Source: Streptomyces tauricus
GTDB lineage: Bacteria; Actinomycetota; Actinomycetes; Streptomycetales; Streptomycetaceae
Assembly (NCBI RefSeq): GCF_014650955.1
Contig: NZ_BMVY01000002.1
Coordinates: 496,001-560,000 of the forward strand
Direction of reading: 5' to 3'
Length of the DNA stretch: 64,000 nt
A program made the translations under genes and the position numbers. Below the pieces are notes generated by a model. The model worked only from the letters and a program-made list of their open reading frames with translations. It made no database searches and was not told where the DNA came from. Below, piece by piece: positions 7,706-17,493 of the stretch; positions within the stretch are counted from its first letter, which is position 1, and each line of letters opens with the position of its first letter.

Positions 7706-8557
7706 ATGACCATGCGGAGCCAGCCCACAGCACGACAAGCTCGTCTGGGCTCTGAGCTGCGCAAACTGCGTCAAGCCGCCGGCAAACCAGCCAAAGAGGT
7801 CGCCGGGCTACTCGGGTCGAGTTCGACACACATGAGCCAGATCGAAGCCGGCAGTTCGGCGATCAGCGAGGAGCGGCTGCGCAGGCTGGCAGCCCACTGC
7901 GCGTGCACTGACGAGGAGTTGATCGACGCTCTCGTAGCGATGGCGACCGAGCACGCACGCGGTTGGTGGGACGAGTACCGAGGAGTCCTGCCCCAGGTGA
8001 ACCTTGACGTGGCCGAGGCGGAGCACCACGCTACATTCCTGCGCGAGGTCGTCATCACCTACGTTCCGGGGCTGCTCCAGACCCCCGACTACGCCCGGGC
8101 AGTGTTCCAGTACATGCGCCCGGAGTTGCCCCAGAGCGAGCTGGCGCCCCGGGTGGAACACCGGATGCGGCGGCGCGCGGTCATCGACGGCGACAATCCC
8201 ACCCCGTACGAGACGATCCTGCACGAGTTCGCACTACGCATCCGTGTGGCCGACCGCCACACGTCCCTCGTCCAACTCCGCCAGATCCTGGACCAGATCG
8301 AGCAGGGGCACGTCACCGTGCGCGTCATCCCGACCGACCAGGACGGCTTCGGTGGTGCCGACGCGTCAATGATGTACATGGGTGGGCCCCTGCCCCAACT
8401 GGACACCGGCCTTCTCGACGCGCCCACCGGGACCATGTTCACTAATGCTGAGGCGGAGCTGAAACGGCTCCGAACACTCTTCCGTAAGGTGGAAGCGGCG
8501 TCGCTGGACCCCACGGCGTCACAAGACTTCATCCATCGCTTGACCAAGGAGCTGTGA
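7706..8557 (+). CDS. XRE-family regulator with DUF5753 (Scr1/WhiJ-like)
   Basis: 283 aa. The N-terminal HTH_31/XRE domain (about 12-70) reads ELRKLRQAAGKPAKEVAGLL, then SSTHMSQIEAG. It is followed by DUF5753 (about 95-280: YVPGLLQTPDYARAVF, then VIPTDQDG), the usual architecture of WhiJ-like Streptomyces regulators. These normally act with a small DUF397 protein encoded next door, present here 7 bp downstream, and often with a HATPase, encoded divergently. The first ATG (7706) is followed by another at 7712; either is possible. It probably binds DNA in the 7575-7705 divergent region, where a GGTAG/CTACC dyad is seen. The specific target genes are unknown. Confidence 0.87.
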   Translation: MTMRSQPTARQARLGSELRKLRQAAGKPAKEVAGLLGSSSTHMSQIEAGSSAISEERLRRLAAHCACTDEELIDALVAMATEHARGWWDEYRGVLPQVNLDVAEAEHHATFLREVVITYVPGLLQTPDYARAVFQYMRPELPQSELAPRVEHRMRRRAVIDGDNPTPYETILHEFALRIRVADRHTSLVQLRQILDQIEQGHVTVRVIPTDQDGFGGADASMMYMGGPLPQLDTGLLDAPTGTMFTNAEAELKRLRTLFRKVEAASLDPTASQDFIHRLTKEL

Positions 8558-8564
8558 GCGCGCC

Positions 8565-8765
8565 ATGGACCACACCCTGCACTGGCAGAAGTCCACGTTC
8601 TCGGGGGGCGGCGAAGGCAACACGTGCGTGGAACTCGCGGCCACCCCCACCACCCTCCACCTCCGCGAGAGCGACACCCCGGACACCGAACTCACCACCA
8701 CCACCGGCCCGTTGGCCCACCTCATACGCGGGGTGAAAGCGGGCGCAGCCCCTACCGCACCCTGA
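8565..8765 (+). CDS. DUF397 small regulatory protein
   Basis: 66 aa. It shows the DUF397 signature: W-x-K-S-x-x-S (WQKSTFSG), GNTCVELA, the strand LHLRES, and a C-terminal LAHLIRGVKAG helix. Such proteins are encoded directly after XRE-DUF5753 regulators and are thought to modulate them by binding. The start ATG at 8565 lies 7 bp after the regulator stop, so the two are co-translated. It converges with hutI, whose stop lies just 1 bp away, leaving almost no room for a terminator. Confidence 0.85.
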   Translation: MDHTLHWQKSTFSGGGEGNTCVELAATPTTLHLRESDTPDTELTTTTGPLAHLIRGVKAGAAPTAP

Positions 8766-8766
8766 C

Positions 8767-9975
8767 TCACACGCGTACGCCCCGGCGCCACACCTCCCGT
8801 ACCAGCGGCACCCCCGGCCGGTAGGCCAGGTGTACGTGGCTCGGGGCGTCCAGGAGCGCCAAGTCGGCGTACGCGCCCGGGGCCACGCGGCCGATGTCCG
8901 TGCGGCGGAGCGCCGCGGCGCCGCCCGCCGTGGCCGACCAGAGCGCCTCGTCGGGCGTCATGCCCATGTCCCGTACCGCCAGCGCGACGCAGAACGGCAC
9001 GGACGACGTGAAGGACGAGCCCGGGTTGCAGTCCGTCGACAGGGCGACCGTGACGCCCGCGTCGAGGAGCCGACGCGCGTCGGGCCACTGCGCACGCGTG
9101 GAGAACTCCGCGCCCGGCAGCAGCGTCGCCACCGTGTCACCGCTCGCGAGGGCGTCCACGTCCGCGTCGGTGAGGTACGTGCAGTGGTCGGCGCTGGCCG
9201 CGTCCAGCTCGACGGCCAGCTGCACACCGGGGCCGTACGAGAGCTGGTTGGCGTGGATGCGCGGATGCAGCCCCTTCGCCTTGCCCGCCGTGAGGATCGC
9301 GCGGGCCTGGTCCCCGTCGAAGGCGCCCTTCTCGCAGAAGACGTCGATCCAACGCGCGTACGGGGCACACGCGTCCAGCATCTCGCCGGTGACGAGCGCG
9401 ACGTACGCGGCGGGGTCGTCCGCGAAGTCCGGCGAGACGATGTGCGCGCCGAGGTAGGTCACCTCGTCGGTGTGGGCGGCGGCGATACGAAGGGCCCGCG
9501 CCTCGTCCTCGACCGTCAACCCGTAGCCCGACTTGGTCTCGAACGTGGTCGTGCCCTGGCGCAGGGCCTCGGCGAGGTAGCGGGTGAGGTTGCGCTCCAG
9601 CTCCTCGTCGCTCGCCGCGCGGGTGGCGGCGACGGTGGTCCGGATGCCACCGGCGCTGTAGGCCCGCCCGGACATACGGGCGTTGAACTCCTGCGTGCGG
9701 TCGCCCGCGAAGACGAGGTGCGAGTGGGAGTCCACGAAGCCGGGGATGACCGCGCGACCACCGGCGTCGACCTGATTGTCAGTGGCGGGTGCTTTTCTTG
9801 AGTCACCGGTCCAAGCGATGCGGTCGCCGTCGATGACGACGGCCGCGTCCTGGATCAGACCGAGCGGAGATCCGTCACCGAGGGAGGGGTCGTTGGTGAC
9901 CAGACTGGCGATGTTGGTGATGAGGGTCGTGCTGCCGGTATTGCTACCGCTGGTGGTGCCGGTCGTGCTGCTCAT
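8767..9975 (-). CDS. hutI: Imidazolonepropionase HutI
   Basis: 402 aa, normal for HutI (~400). It hydrolyses 4-imidazolone-5-propanoate to N-formimino-L-glutamate, the third step of histidine degradation. Amidohydrolase-fold metal motifs are visible: HSH at 84-86 ([13 protein letters not shown]), IHANQLSYG and STDCNPGSS, plus the family sequence [10 protein letters not shown]. The start ATG 9975 is preceded by GAGGA; a longer frame is open upstream but overlaps hutF. It is the last gene of the minus-strand run hutU - amidohydrolase - hutF - hutI, 50 bp after hutF. The N-terminus carries a Ser/Thr/Gly-rich stretch of 16 residues not expected in the core fold. Identity is secure. Confidence 0.95.
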   Translation of the reverse strand: MSSTTGTTSGSNTGSTTLITNIASLVTNDPSLGDGSPLGLIQDAAVVIDGDRIAWTGDSRKAPATDNQVDAGGRAVIPGFVDSHSHLVFAGDRTQEFNARMSGRAYSAGGIRTTVAATRAASDEELERNLTRYLAEALRQGTTTFETKSGYGLTVEDEARALRIAAAHTDEVTYLGAHIVSPDFADDPAAYVALVTGEMLDACAPYARWIDVFCEKGAFDGDQARAILTAGKAKGLHPRIHANQLSYGPGVQLAVELDAASADHCTYLTDADVDALASGDTVATLLPGAEFSTRAQWPDARRLLDAGVTVALSTDCNPGSSFTSSVPFCVALAVRDMGMTPDEALWSATAGGAAALRRTDIGRVAPGAYADLALLDAPSHVHLAYRPGVPLVREVWRRGVRV

Positions 9976-10025
9976 GGCGTCCTCGGGGGCTGTCGGGGCG
10001 AAGGGAGCCTGGTCAGGGCCTGCGT

Positions 10026-11402
10026 TCAGGCGCGCAGCGCTTCGATCGCGTCCGCGAGGGCCTGCGGCACGTCCGGGACGAGGGTGTGCGCCCCGTCGCG
10101 TACGACGTGCCGGCCGCCCACGACGGTGTGCCGCACATCCGCCGCTGTCGCGGCGAATACGGCCGTCTCGGCGCCGAGCCGCGGCAGCGTCCCCGCTGTT
10201 CTGACGGAGTCGAGCGCGACCGTCGTGAAGTCGGCGAGCGCACCCGCTTCGAGCGTGCCCGCGTCGGCCCAGCCGAGGGCCGCGTGCCCGTCCGCGGAGG
10301 CGGCGCGAAGGAGCGCCGCCGCGGTCCAGTGCCCCCGGGTACGGCTGCGCAGGCGCTCGTTCAGCTCCAACGCGCGTGCCTCTTCGAGCAGGTCGATCAC
10401 GGCGTGGCTGTCGGAGCCGAGGGACAGCGGGGAGCCGGCTTTCTGGAGGGCGACGGCCGGTCCGATGCCGTCGGCGAGGTCGCGCTCGGTGGTCGGGCAC
10501 ATGCACGTGCCGGTCCCCGACCGGCCGAGCAGCGCGATGTCCGCGTCGGTGAGGTGGGTGTTGTGCACACCGGTGGTGCGCGGCCCGAGCACCCCATGGT
10601 CGGCGAGCAACTGCGTAGGGGTGCACCCGTGGGCCGCGAGGCAGGCGTCGTTCTCCGCCGTCTGCTCGGACAGGTGCACATGGAGCGGGGCCCGCCGCTC
10701 CTCGGCCCACCGCGCCACCGTCGCCAACTGCCCCGCGGGCACGGCCCGTACGGAGTGGACGGCGGCCCCGATCCGCGCGTGATCTCGGTCCTTGAGAACT
10801 GAAGAGCGTGTCGCCCAGGCCTCCGCGGTGCCGTCGGAGAAGCGGAGCTGGTGCCGGTTCGGGGGCTGTCCCCGGCGCGCGTCGACCAGGCCACCGGCGA
10901 GGTAGACGGTGTCGAGGAGGGTGATGCGGATACCGGCCTCGGCGGCGGCCTCGATGAGCGCCTCACCCATGGCGTTCGGGTCGGCGTAGGGGGTGCCGCC
11001 CGGCGCGTGGTGCACGTAGTGGAACTCGCCGACGGCCGTGACCCCGGCGAGCGCCATCTCGGCGTACACCGCGCGGGCGAGCGCGTGGTACGTGTCCGGG
11101 GTCAGCCGGTCCGCGACGGAGTACATGATCTCGCGCCAGGTCCAGAAGGTCCCGGAGCCGACCTGGACGGTGCCGCGCAGGGCCCGGTGGAAGGCGTGGC
11201 TGTGGGTGTTGGCGAGGCCGGGGAGCGTCAGACCACGCAGGATCTCCGCTCCGGGCGGTGGACGGTCGACGCCGGTACGGACGGCGGCGATCCTGCCGTC
11301 CGCACCCACGTCGAGGCCCACACCCGGCTCGACATAGGAGTCGAGCCAGGCGTGCTCCAGCCAGTACGTCGTGCCTCGCTCGCTCGCGTTCAGCTCGCTC
11401 AC
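10026..11402 (-). CDS. hutF: Formimidoylglutamate deiminase HutF
   Basis: 458 aa. Amidohydrolase superfamily, HutF type: HSH at 67-69 ([13 protein letters not shown]), [14 protein letters not shown] and [13 protein letters not shown] supply the metal and catalytic residues. It converts N-formimino-L-glutamate to N-formyl-L-glutamate plus ammonia, marking the five-step hut route rather than the HutG formiminohydrolase route. The start is GTG 11402, overlapping the upstream amidohydrolase stop in a GTGA junction, which implies translational coupling. No hutG-like N-formylglutamate deformylase of the usual family is seen in the window; the coupled M20 enzyme may fill that step. Confidence 0.93.
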   Translation of the reverse strand: MSELNASERGTTYWLEHAWLDSYVEPGVGLDVGADGRIAAVRTGVDRPPPGAEILRGLTLPGLANTHSHAFHRALRGTVQVGSGTFWTWREIMYSVADRLTPDTYHALARAVYAEMALAGVTAVGEFHYVHHAPGGTPYADPNAMGEALIEAAAEAGIRITLLDTVYLAGGLVDARRGQPPNRHQLRFSDGTAEAWATRSSVLKDRDHARIGAAVHSVRAVPAGQLATVARWAEERRAPLHVHLSEQTAENDACLAAHGCTPTQLLADHGVLGPRTTGVHNTHLTDADIALLGRSGTGTCMCPTTERDLADGIGPAVALQKAGSPLSLGSDSHAVIDLLEEARALELNERLRSRTRGHWTAAALLRAASADGHAALGWADAGTLEAGALADFTTVALDSVRTAGTLPRLGAETAVFAATAADVRHTVVGGRHVVRDGAHTLVPDVPQALADAIEALRA

Positions 11403-12790
11403 TTGCAGGCCAGCCCTTCCAGTACGTCGGCGAGTGCGGTCACCCCGGCCACGCAGTCGTCCTCGGCGGCGTACTCGGCCGGCGAGTGCGAGACCCCCGT
11501 GGGGTTGCGTACGAACAGCATGGCGGTCGGAATCGAACCGGAGAGGATTCCGGCGTCGTGTCCCGCACCGGTCCCGAGGACGGGAACGTTCAGGTGCGCG
11601 CCCTTCCCCCCGTCCCCCTTGCCCAGCAGACGGGCGATCTCGTCCCGCAGGGCGTGCTCGAACTCGACGACCGGCGTGAACGACTCCCGGACGACATCGA
11701 GGTGGATGCCGTGCGCGTCGGCGTACTCGCGGGCCGCCTTCTCGATGCCGTGGACGACCATGTCGAGGGTCGCCTGGTCGGCGGCGCGGGAGTCGAGCCA
11801 GCCACGCACGAGGGAGGGGATGGCGTTGACGCCGTTCGGCTCGACCGAGATCTTGCCGAAGGTGGCGACGGCGCCCGCGAGCTGTGCTTCCCGGCGGGCC
11901 GCGAGCACGGTCTCCGCGTACGACAGCATGGGGTCGCGGCGGTCCACGAGGCGGGTGGTGCCCGCGTGGTTGGCCTCGCCCCGGAAGTCGAACCGCCACC
12001 GCCCGTGCGGCCAGATGGCGCTGGCGACGCCGACCTGGTCGCCGCTCAGGTCGAGGGCACGCCCCTGCTCGACGTGCAGTTCGACGAACGCGCCGATCCG
12101 GGCGAGGCGTTCGGGGTCCGGCCCGATGGCGTCCGGGTCGTGGCCCGCGGCCTCCATCGCCTGCGGGAGGGTGATCCCGTCGGCGTCGGTGAGCCGGTGC
12201 GCCTGCTCGACGGTGAGTTCCCCGGCGGTGAGCCGTGAGCCCACACAGGCCAGCCCGAAGCGGGCGCCCTCCTCGTCGCCGAAGTTCACGATGGCGAGGG
12301 GCTTGGTGAACCGCGCGTTGCGGCCGCGTAGTTCGTCCAGCGCGGCGAAGGAGGACACGACGCCGAGCGGCCCGTCGAAGGCGCCGCCGTCGGGCACCGA
12401 GTCGAGGTGCGACCCGGTGACGACGGCGTCCCCCGCCGAGGGGTCACCGAGCCAGGCCCACTGGTTCCCGTTCCGGTCCAGTTCGAGAAGGAGCCCCCGC
12501 GCCTCGGCCTCCCCCCGGAACCAGTCCCGACAGTCGGCATCGGCCCCGGTCCAGGCGAACCGCCGATACCCCCCGGCCCCGGGGTGCCGCCCGATGGCCT
12601 CCAACTCCCGCCACATGGACAGAAAGGAGGAACCGGTCAGCCCGTCCGCCGCCTGCCGACGAGACCGCTCGGGCCCCACCAGCCCGTCCGGCGTTTGAGG
12701 ACGAGGCCGTTCAGGCCGATCGGGGGTCCGGGGGCGGAGCCCCTGGCCGGGCCCGGGGGCGGAGCCCCCGCCGGACGACGACCCGCTCAC
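11399..12790 (-). CDS. M20-family amidohydrolase (allantoate amidohydrolase / N-carbamoyl amino acid hydrolase type) in hut operon
   Basis: 463 aa. Metal-dependent M20/hydantoinase-carbamoylase fold: [19 protein letters not shown] carries the first metal His and Asp, [11 protein letters not shown] the bridging acidic pair, HVEQG another ligand, and SHSPAEY lies near the end. Family members hydrolyse N-carbamoyl or allantoate C-N bonds. Between hutU and hutF, a plausible job is removing the formyl group from N-formylglutamate, but this is inference. Both junctions overlap by 4 nt (GTGA). The first ~58 residues are Pro/Gly/Arg-rich and are encoded by a dispersed repeat; the conserved domain begins near Met59 (12616). 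No ribosome binding site precedes that ATG, so I keep GTG 12790. Confidence 0.85.
   Translation of the reverse strand: MSGSSSGGGSAPGPGQGLRPRTPDRPERPRPQTPDGLVGPERSRRQAADGLTGSSFLSMWRELEAIGRHPGAGGYRRFAWTGADADCRDWFRGEAEARGLLLELDRNGNQWAWLGDPSAGDAVVTGSHLDSVPDGGAFDGPLGVVSSFAALDELRGRNARFTKPLAIVNFGDEEGARFGLACVGSRLTAGELTVEQAHRLTDADGITLPQAMEAAGHDPDAIGPDPERLARIGAFVELHVEQGRALDLSGDQVGVASAIWPHGRWRFDFRGEANHAGTTRLVDRRDPMLSYAETVLAARREAQLAGAVATFGKISVEPNGVNAIPSLVRGWLDSRAADQATLDMVVHGIEKAAREYADAHGIHLDVVRESFTPVVEFEHALRDEIARLLGKGDGGKGAHLNVPVLGTGAGHDAGILSGSIPTAMLFVRNPTGVSHSPAEYAAEDDCVAGVTALADVLEGLACK
12660..12785. repeat. Dispersed repeat (CCGTCCGGCGTTTGAGGACG type) inside gene 5' end
   Basis: Positions about 12677-12702 (CAGCCCGTCCGGCGTTTGAGG core) match a sequence near 37358-37383 that forms half of an inverted repeat there. 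Downstream follow GC-rich blocks with GGGGGCGGAGCCCC, seen twice here. The element is normally intergenic, but here it is in frame within the M20 amidohydrolase reading frame. Confidence 0.65.
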
Positions 12791-14445
12791 TCGCCCTCCC
12801 GCATGGGAACCCGCACGCCACGCTCGTCAGCGACGGCCTCCGCGATGTCGTACCCGGCATCGACATGCCGAATGACCCCCATCCCGGGGTCATTCGTCAG
12901 CACGCGGCGAATCTTCTCGCCCGCGAGCTTCGTGCCGTCGGCCACCGACACCTGCCCCGCGTGGATGGACCGCCCCATGCCCACACCGCCACCGTGGTGG
13001 ATGGACACCCAGGACGCGCCGGACGCCACGTTCACCATCGCGTTCAGCAAGGGCCAGTCGGCGATCGCGTCGGAGCCGTCGAGCATGGCCTCGGTCTCGC
13101 GGTACGGGGAGGCGACGGAACCGCAGTCGAGGTGGTCGCGGCCGATGGCGAGGGGAGCGGCCAGTTCGCCCGAGGCGACCATGTCGTTGAAGCGCTCGCC
13201 CGCCTTGTCCCGCTCGCCGTAGCCGAGCCAGCAGATCCGCGCGGGCAGGCCCTGGAAGTGGACGCGCTCGCCGGCCAGCTTGATCCAGCGGTGGAGGGAC
13301 TCGTTCTCCGGGAAGAGGTCGAGGATCGCCTTGTCGGTCTTGTGGATGTCGGACGCCTCGCCGGACAGGGCGGCCCAGCGGAAGGGGCCCTTGCCCTCGG
13401 AGAACAGCGGCCGGATGTAGGCGGGCACGAAGCCGGGGAAGGCGAAGGCCCGCTCGTATCCGGCGAGCTGGGCCTCGCCCCGGATGGAGTTTCCGTAGTC
13501 GAAGACCTCGGCGCCGGCGTCCATGAAGCCCACCATGGCCTCCACGTGCCGGGCCATGGACTCACGGGCCCGGGTGGTGAAACCGGCCGGGTCCTTCGCG
13601 GCGTACGTGGCCATGTCGTCGAAGTCGACGCCCACGGGCAGGTAGGCGAGCGGGTCGTGGGCCGAGGTCTGGTCGGTCACGATGTCGACCGGGGCGCCTT
13701 CGGCGAGCATCCGCGGCAGCAGGTCGGCGGCGTTGCCGAGCAGGCCGATGGAGAGCGGGCGGCGGGCGTCCCGGGCCTCGACGGCGAGCTGGAGGGCGTG
13801 CTCCAGGGAGTCGGCGCGTACGTCCAGGTACCGGTGCTCGATGCGGCGCTCGATGGCGCGCGGGTCGACGTCGATACAGATCGCGACGCCGTCGTTCATC
13901 GTCACGGCGAGCGGCTGGGCGCCGCCCATGCCGCCGAGGCCGGCCGTCAGGGTGATGGTCCCGGCGAGCGTCCCGCCGAACTTCTTCGCGGCGACGGCGG
14001 AGAAGGTCTCGTAGGTGCCCTGGAGGATGCCCTGCGTGCCGATGTAGATCCAGGAACCGGCGGTCATCTGCCCGTACATGGTGAGGCCGAGGGCTTCGAG
14101 GCGCCGGAACTCCTCCCAGTTCGCCCAGTCGCCGACCAGGTTGGAGTTGGCGATGAGGACGCGCGGCGCCCACTCGTGGGTCTGCATGACGCCGACGGGG
14201 CGGCCGGACTGGACGAGCATCGTCTCGTCCTGCTTCAGCGTCCGCAGCGTACGGACCATGGCGTCGTAGGAGCGCCAGTCGCGGGCCGCCTTGCCGGTGC
14301 CGCCGTAGACGACGAGCTTGTCGGGGTGCTCGGCGACCTCGGGGTCGAGGTTGTTCTGCAGCATCCGCAGAGCGGCTTCCTGCTGCCATCCCAGGGCGCT
14401 CAGTTCCGTTCCGCGCGGCGCTCGGACGGGGCGGGGTCCTGACAT
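12787..14445 (-). CDS. hutU: Urocanate hydratase HutU
   Basis: 552 aa, the family length. It converts urocanate to 4-imidazolone-5-propanoate using tightly bound NAD+. The nucleotide-binding motif [13 protein letters not shown] lies at 169-181, preceded by [15 protein letters not shown]. Other urocanase signatures include [13 protein letters not shown] and [18 protein letters not shown]. The start ATG 14445 has AGGAGG 6 nt upstream, excluding the longer open frame. It heads the hut operon, and the TGA overlaps the next start. A sigma70-like promoter with a dyad between its -35 and -10 elements lies about 95-120 bp upstream. hutH is not adjacent; the only lyase homologue in this window (20255-21775) lacks the MIO triad. 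Confidence 0.96.
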   Translation of the reverse strand: MSGPRPVRAPRGTELSALGWQQEAALRMLQNNLDPEVAEHPDKLVVYGGTGKAARDWRSYDAMVRTLRTLKQDETMLVQSGRPVGVMQTHEWAPRVLIANSNLVGDWANWEEFRRLEALGLTMYGQMTAGSWIYIGTQGILQGTYETFSAVAAKKFGGTLAGTITLTAGLGGMGGAQPLAVTMNDGVAICIDVDPRAIERRIEHRYLDVRADSLEHALQLAVEARDARRPLSIGLLGNAADLLPRMLAEGAPVDIVTDQTSAHDPLAYLPVGVDFDDMATYAAKDPAGFTTRARESMARHVEAMVGFMDAGAEVFDYGNSIRGEAQLAGYERAFAFPGFVPAYIRPLFSEGKGPFRWAALSGEASDIHKTDKAILDLFPENESLHRWIKLAGERVHFQGLPARICWLGYGERDKAGERFNDMVASGELAAPLAIGRDHLDCGSVASPYRETEAMLDGSDAIADWPLLNAMVNVASGASWVSIHHGGGVGMGRSIHAGQVSVADGTKLAGEKIRRVLTNDPGMGVIRHVDAGYDIAEAVADERGVRVPMREGE

Positions 14446-14531
14446 GGTCTGCCTCCTGGCGACTGGTGAGTACTCCGTACTCCGGGTGATGCCGTTCCTA
14501 CGGCGGTACGGCAATACCGCGATACAGCAGT

Positions 14532-14567
14532 TATTCACATCCTGATCCGATGAATAGAACTAGTCAA
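14532..14567 (-). promoter_or_regulatory. Predicted hutU promoter with overlapping TATTCA/TGAATA operator
   Basis: On the minus strand TTGACT (14567-14562) and CAGGAT (14544-14539) are separated by 17 nt, a good sigma70-type spacing. Arms TATTCA (14532-14537) and TGAATA (14551-14556) form a dyad centred near the -10 element and its spacer, so a bound repressor would block polymerase. Predicted transcripts would start near 14532, about 87 nt before hutU. The regulator is unknown. Confidence 0.45.
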
Positions 14568-14615
14568 TACCCTGGTGGGCCAGCAGGGGCGCGGCACGGG
14601 TGTTTGGCTGGATGT

Positions 14616-16031
14616 ATGGCTGCACACACAGACTCAGGGCACGCGGACGCCGACTCGGACGGGCACACGAACGGGCACCCAACCGGCGAACGGTCGGCGG
14701 AAGCCGTACGCCGCCACGAGGCCGTACGCGCGGCCGTGGCGCAGGGACTCGTCGGCCCCGCCACCCCCCTCGTCGCGCTCCTCGACATCACCGGCATCCA
14801 GACCTCCGCGGCGGCCCTGCGGGCGGCGTTCGACGCGGTGACCGCACCGGGCACGCCCGTGCTGCACGCGTTCGCGGTGAAGGCCACCCCGCTGGTGCCC
14901 GTACTGCGGCTGCTGCACAACGAGGGCATCGGCATGGAGGTCGCGAGTCCGGGCGAGCTGGCCCTCGCCCGCGCCGCCGGGGTGCCCCCGTCCCGTACGG
15001 TGCTCGACTCGCCCGCGAAGACCCCCGCCGAGCTGCGGGAGGCACTCGCGCTGGGCATCGCGGTCAACGCGGACAACCCTCAGGAGCTGGCCCGGATCGA
15101 CGCGCTGGTCGGGTCGGCGCCGGCGACTCGCTCACCCCTGGGGCTGCGGGTGAACCCGCAGGTCGGCGGGGGTTCGATCGGGGCGCTGTCCACGGCGACG
15201 GCGACCTCGAAGTTCGGCGTCGCGCTGCGGGACGAGGGGGCGCGCGAGTGGGTCGTGCGGGCGTATCTGGACCGGCCGTGGCTGACCCGGCTGCACACCC
15301 ACTCCGGTTCGCAGGGGATGCCGCTGGAGCTGATGGCACGCGGGGTGGCCGAGGCGTACGGGCTCGCGGAGGAGATCAACGAACGGGCCGGGCGGCGGCA
15401 GATCGACACGCTCGACATCGGCGGCGGGCTGCCGGTGAACTTCGGCTCGGACGTCCACACCCCGACGTACGAGGAGTACGCACGGCTCCTCGCGTCGACC
15501 GTGCCGGGGCTGTTCGACGGGCGGTACGGGCTGGTCACGGAGTTCGGGCGGTCGCTGCTGGCCAAGCACGGCGTGGTGCTGGCGCGCGTCGAGTACGCGA
15601 AGTCGGCGGGCGGCCGGGCCATCGCGGTGACGCACGCGGGGGTCCAGGTGGCGGCCCGCACGGTGTACGCGCCCGAGTCCTGGCCGCTGCGGGTGGCCGC
15701 GTACGACGCCGAGGGGCGGCCGAAGGCAGGGCCCGAGGTGGTGCAGGACGTGGCGGGACCCGCCTGCTTCGCGGGCGACCTGCTGGCGGAGGGCCGGTCG
15801 ATGCCGCTGCTCGAACAGGGCGACTACGCGGCCGCGCTGGACACGGGGGCGTACTACTTCGCGCACCACTACGGGTACAACTCGCTCGCGCGGCCCGCCG
15901 TCCACGGCTTCGGACCGGACGGGGCCGGCGGGGTGCGGTTCGCGACGGTCCGCGCGGCGCAGACGATCGACGAACTCGTGGCGGAGTCGGGAGGGGCACA
16001 CGCGGATGCGTTGACCGGGTTGAATCCGTGA
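14616..16031 (+). CDS. PLP-dependent diaminopimelate/ornithine decarboxylase-like enzyme (fold type III)
   Basis: 471 aa from ATG 14616; an upstream in-frame ATG at 14550 is possible but lies inside the predicted hut operator. TIM-barrel fold-type III enzyme: the PLP lysine is K89 in HAFAVKATP, substrate and phosphate motifs are HTHSGSQG and LDIGGGLPVNF, and the C-terminal domain has GPACFAGDLLAEGR and DTGAYYFAHHYGYNS. LysA and Orn/Arg decarboxylases share these. The usual lysA sequence around the catalytic Cys (xSCDS) reads PACFAGD here, as in related amino-acid decarboxylases of unknown substrate. It diverges from hutU with 170 bp between. The Asp/His/Gly-rich first 20 residues are probably disordered. 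The substrate is not resolved. Confidence 0.8.
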   Translation: MAAHTDSGHADADSDGHTNGHPTGERSAEAVRRHEAVRAAVAQGLVGPATPLVALLDITGIQTSAAALRAAFDAVTAPGTPVLHAFAVKATPLVPVLRLLHNEGIGMEVASPGELALARAAGVPPSRTVLDSPAKTPAELREALALGIAVNADNPQELARIDALVGSAPATRSPLGLRVNPQVGGGSIGALSTATATSKFGVALRDEGAREWVVRAYLDRPWLTRLHTHSGSQGMPLELMARGVAEAYGLAEEINERAGRRQIDTLDIGGGLPVNFGSDVHTPTYEEYARLLASTVPGLFDGRYGLVTEFGRSLLAKHGVVLARVEYAKSAGGRAIAVTHAGVQVAARTVYAPESWPLRVAAYDAEGRPKAGPEVVQDVAGPACFAGDLLAEGRSMPLLEQGDYAAALDTGAYYFAHHYGYNSLARPAVHGFGPDGAGGVRFATVRAAQTIDELVAESGGAHADALTGLNP

Positions 16032-16192
16032 ACCGGGAAAACCCAGAAGGTCTGATTATCTTCAGGGCAATCGACCCACACTAGCCAGCACGGGCATGTT
16101 CCACGGGAAAATGCCATATCTCTCACCCGTCACGCACACGTTGCGTAGCTTCTGCGTCACTCAGCTGAACCGACGGGCGGGAGGGAAGCACC

Positions 16193-16591
16193 GTGCCCGG
16201 AATCGACGAGTGCCTGCTGGAGGCCATGAGACTGCCCGGAGCCCGGGGAGCCTCGGTGGTCGACTGGACCAGCGGACTGGCTCTGGGCACGGTCGGGGAC
16301 TCACCGAACGGGGATCACGAGGCCACCGCGGCCGAGGCGGCGGAACTCGCCCGGCTCGCCGCCGAACACAAGGCCTTCGCACCCGAGGAAGGAGCCGACT
16401 GGTCCGGCGGGCAGCCGCCGGTGGAGGACCTCATCATCAGCAACAGGGACAGCTATCACGTCCTGCGTTTCGTCCGGACGACCTTCGACAGCAGTGTGTT
16501 CCTGCATCTGTGGCTGGGACGTTCGGACGGCAATCTCGCCCTGGCCCGAATACGCCTGGGTGAGATGGCGGAACGGCTGGTGGTGGGGTGA
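16193..16591 (+). CDS. Roadblock/LC7-like protein 1
   Basis: 132 aa, GTG start with GGGAGGGAA upstream. The pattern ARGASVVDWTSGLALGTVGDS (helix, then beta strand with the Roadblock DxxxG turn) and the late strands VEDLIISNRDSYHVLRFV and FLHLWLGRSDGNLALARI match the small Roadblock/LC7 fold. It is clearly paralogous to the protein at 18099-18473 (VDYTTGMALGTIGGS). Roadblock proteins usually regulate small GTPases such as MglA or the CvnD proteins of Streptomyces conservons, but no GTPase gene is present here. It is first in a four-gene operon and overlaps the next gene by a GTGA junction. Confidence 0.78.
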   Translation: MPGIDECLLEAMRLPGARGASVVDWTSGLALGTVGDSPNGDHEATAAEAAELARLAAEHKAFAPEEGADWSGGQPPVEDLIISNRDSYHVLRFVRTTFDSSVFLHLWLGRSDGNLALARIRLGEMAERLVVG

Positions 16592-17493
16592 CCACGATGG
16601 AAGCAGGCCCCCTGCCGGGACTGGGCAGACCCGACCCCGACCCGTCCGGCCGGCCGGACGGCGCGGACCGGCAGGCCGGGGCCCCGCCGGTGCTCAGTCC
16701 CATGCTCAGCCGTCTCGCGGAGGAGCGCGCCACCGGCGTCCTGACACGGGACCGCGGAGTGCTGTACCTGGTCGAGGGCCAGGTGGTGCACGCCGAGAGC
16801 CCCGCGACCCCCGGGCTGGACGTCCTGCTCACCAGCCGCGGGGCGCTGGGTTCCGACGGCTGGTGGGAGGCGGTCTCGCAGGCGGGCGCCGAACGCCGTG
16901 TCGGACGGTTCCTGGTCGACAGCGGGCGGCTGGCCGCGGGCGCCCTGGAGCTGTGCCACCTGGGGGCGCTGTACGACGCCGCGTTCTTCACGCTCGGCGC
17001 GAGCAGCGGCCCGGCGCGGTTCAGATACGGGGTCGCGCACTGGATCGGCCCCGTACGGCCGGTGACCGTGGACGCGGTGGAGCGCGAGACGCTGCGGCGC
17101 CGCGCGCTGCTGCACCGCATCTGGCCTGACCCGGACACGGACACCGCGGAACTGGTCCGGACCGGCCGTGCCGTCGACGCGGTCCTCCCCCCGCGTCAGC
17201 GCACGGTCCTCGACCAGGTCGACGGGGAGCGCACGGTCTCGGACATCTCACGGGTCCTCGGCCGGCCGGGATTCCACACGCTGGTCGACGTCCGCCGGCT
17301 GGCGGCGGCCGGGATCGTGACGACCCGCGCGCGGACGGTCGAGTGCCGGGCCCCGGAGACCGTCGCACCCCCCGTGTCCCCCATGTCCCCCGTCTCCACT
17401 GCGACCGCGCGGGCGGCGCAGGCCGCGCAGGCGTCGGCGGATCCCGACGTGGCCCTGCTGCGCCGGCTCAGAGACGCATTGGAGGCCTTGTGA
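16588..17493 (+). CDS. DUF4388-type (PATAN-like) regulatory protein with C-terminal winged-helix-like region
   Basis: 301 aa, GTG start overlapping the upstream stop. After a Pro/Asp-rich N-terminus (1-35), residues about 40-110 resemble DUF4388/PATAN: ATGVLTRDRGVLYLVEGQVVHAESP, then VGRFLVDSGRL. Such domains mediate protein contacts in bacterial signalling. Near 205-250, QRTVLDQVDGERTVSDISRVL then LVDVRRLAAAGIV looks like a winged-helix segment. The C-terminus has an Ala-rich stretch. Flanked by Roadblock proteins, it may be the hub of a small signalling complex; no enzymatic motif is visible. The last four bases overlap the next GTG start. Confidence 0.7.
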   Translation: MTTMEAGPLPGLGRPDPDPSGRPDGADRQAGAPPVLSPMLSRLAEERATGVLTRDRGVLYLVEGQVVHAESPATPGLDVLLTSRGALGSDGWWEAVSQAGAERRVGRFLVDSGRLAAGALELCHLGALYDAAFFTLGASSGPARFRYGVAHWIGPVRPVTVDAVERETLRRRALLHRIWPDPDTDTAELVRTGRAVDAVLPPRQRTVLDQVDGERTVSDISRVLGRPGFHTLVDVRRLAAAGIVTTRARTVECRAPETVAPPVSPMSPVSTATARAAQAAQASADPDVALLRRLRDALEAL

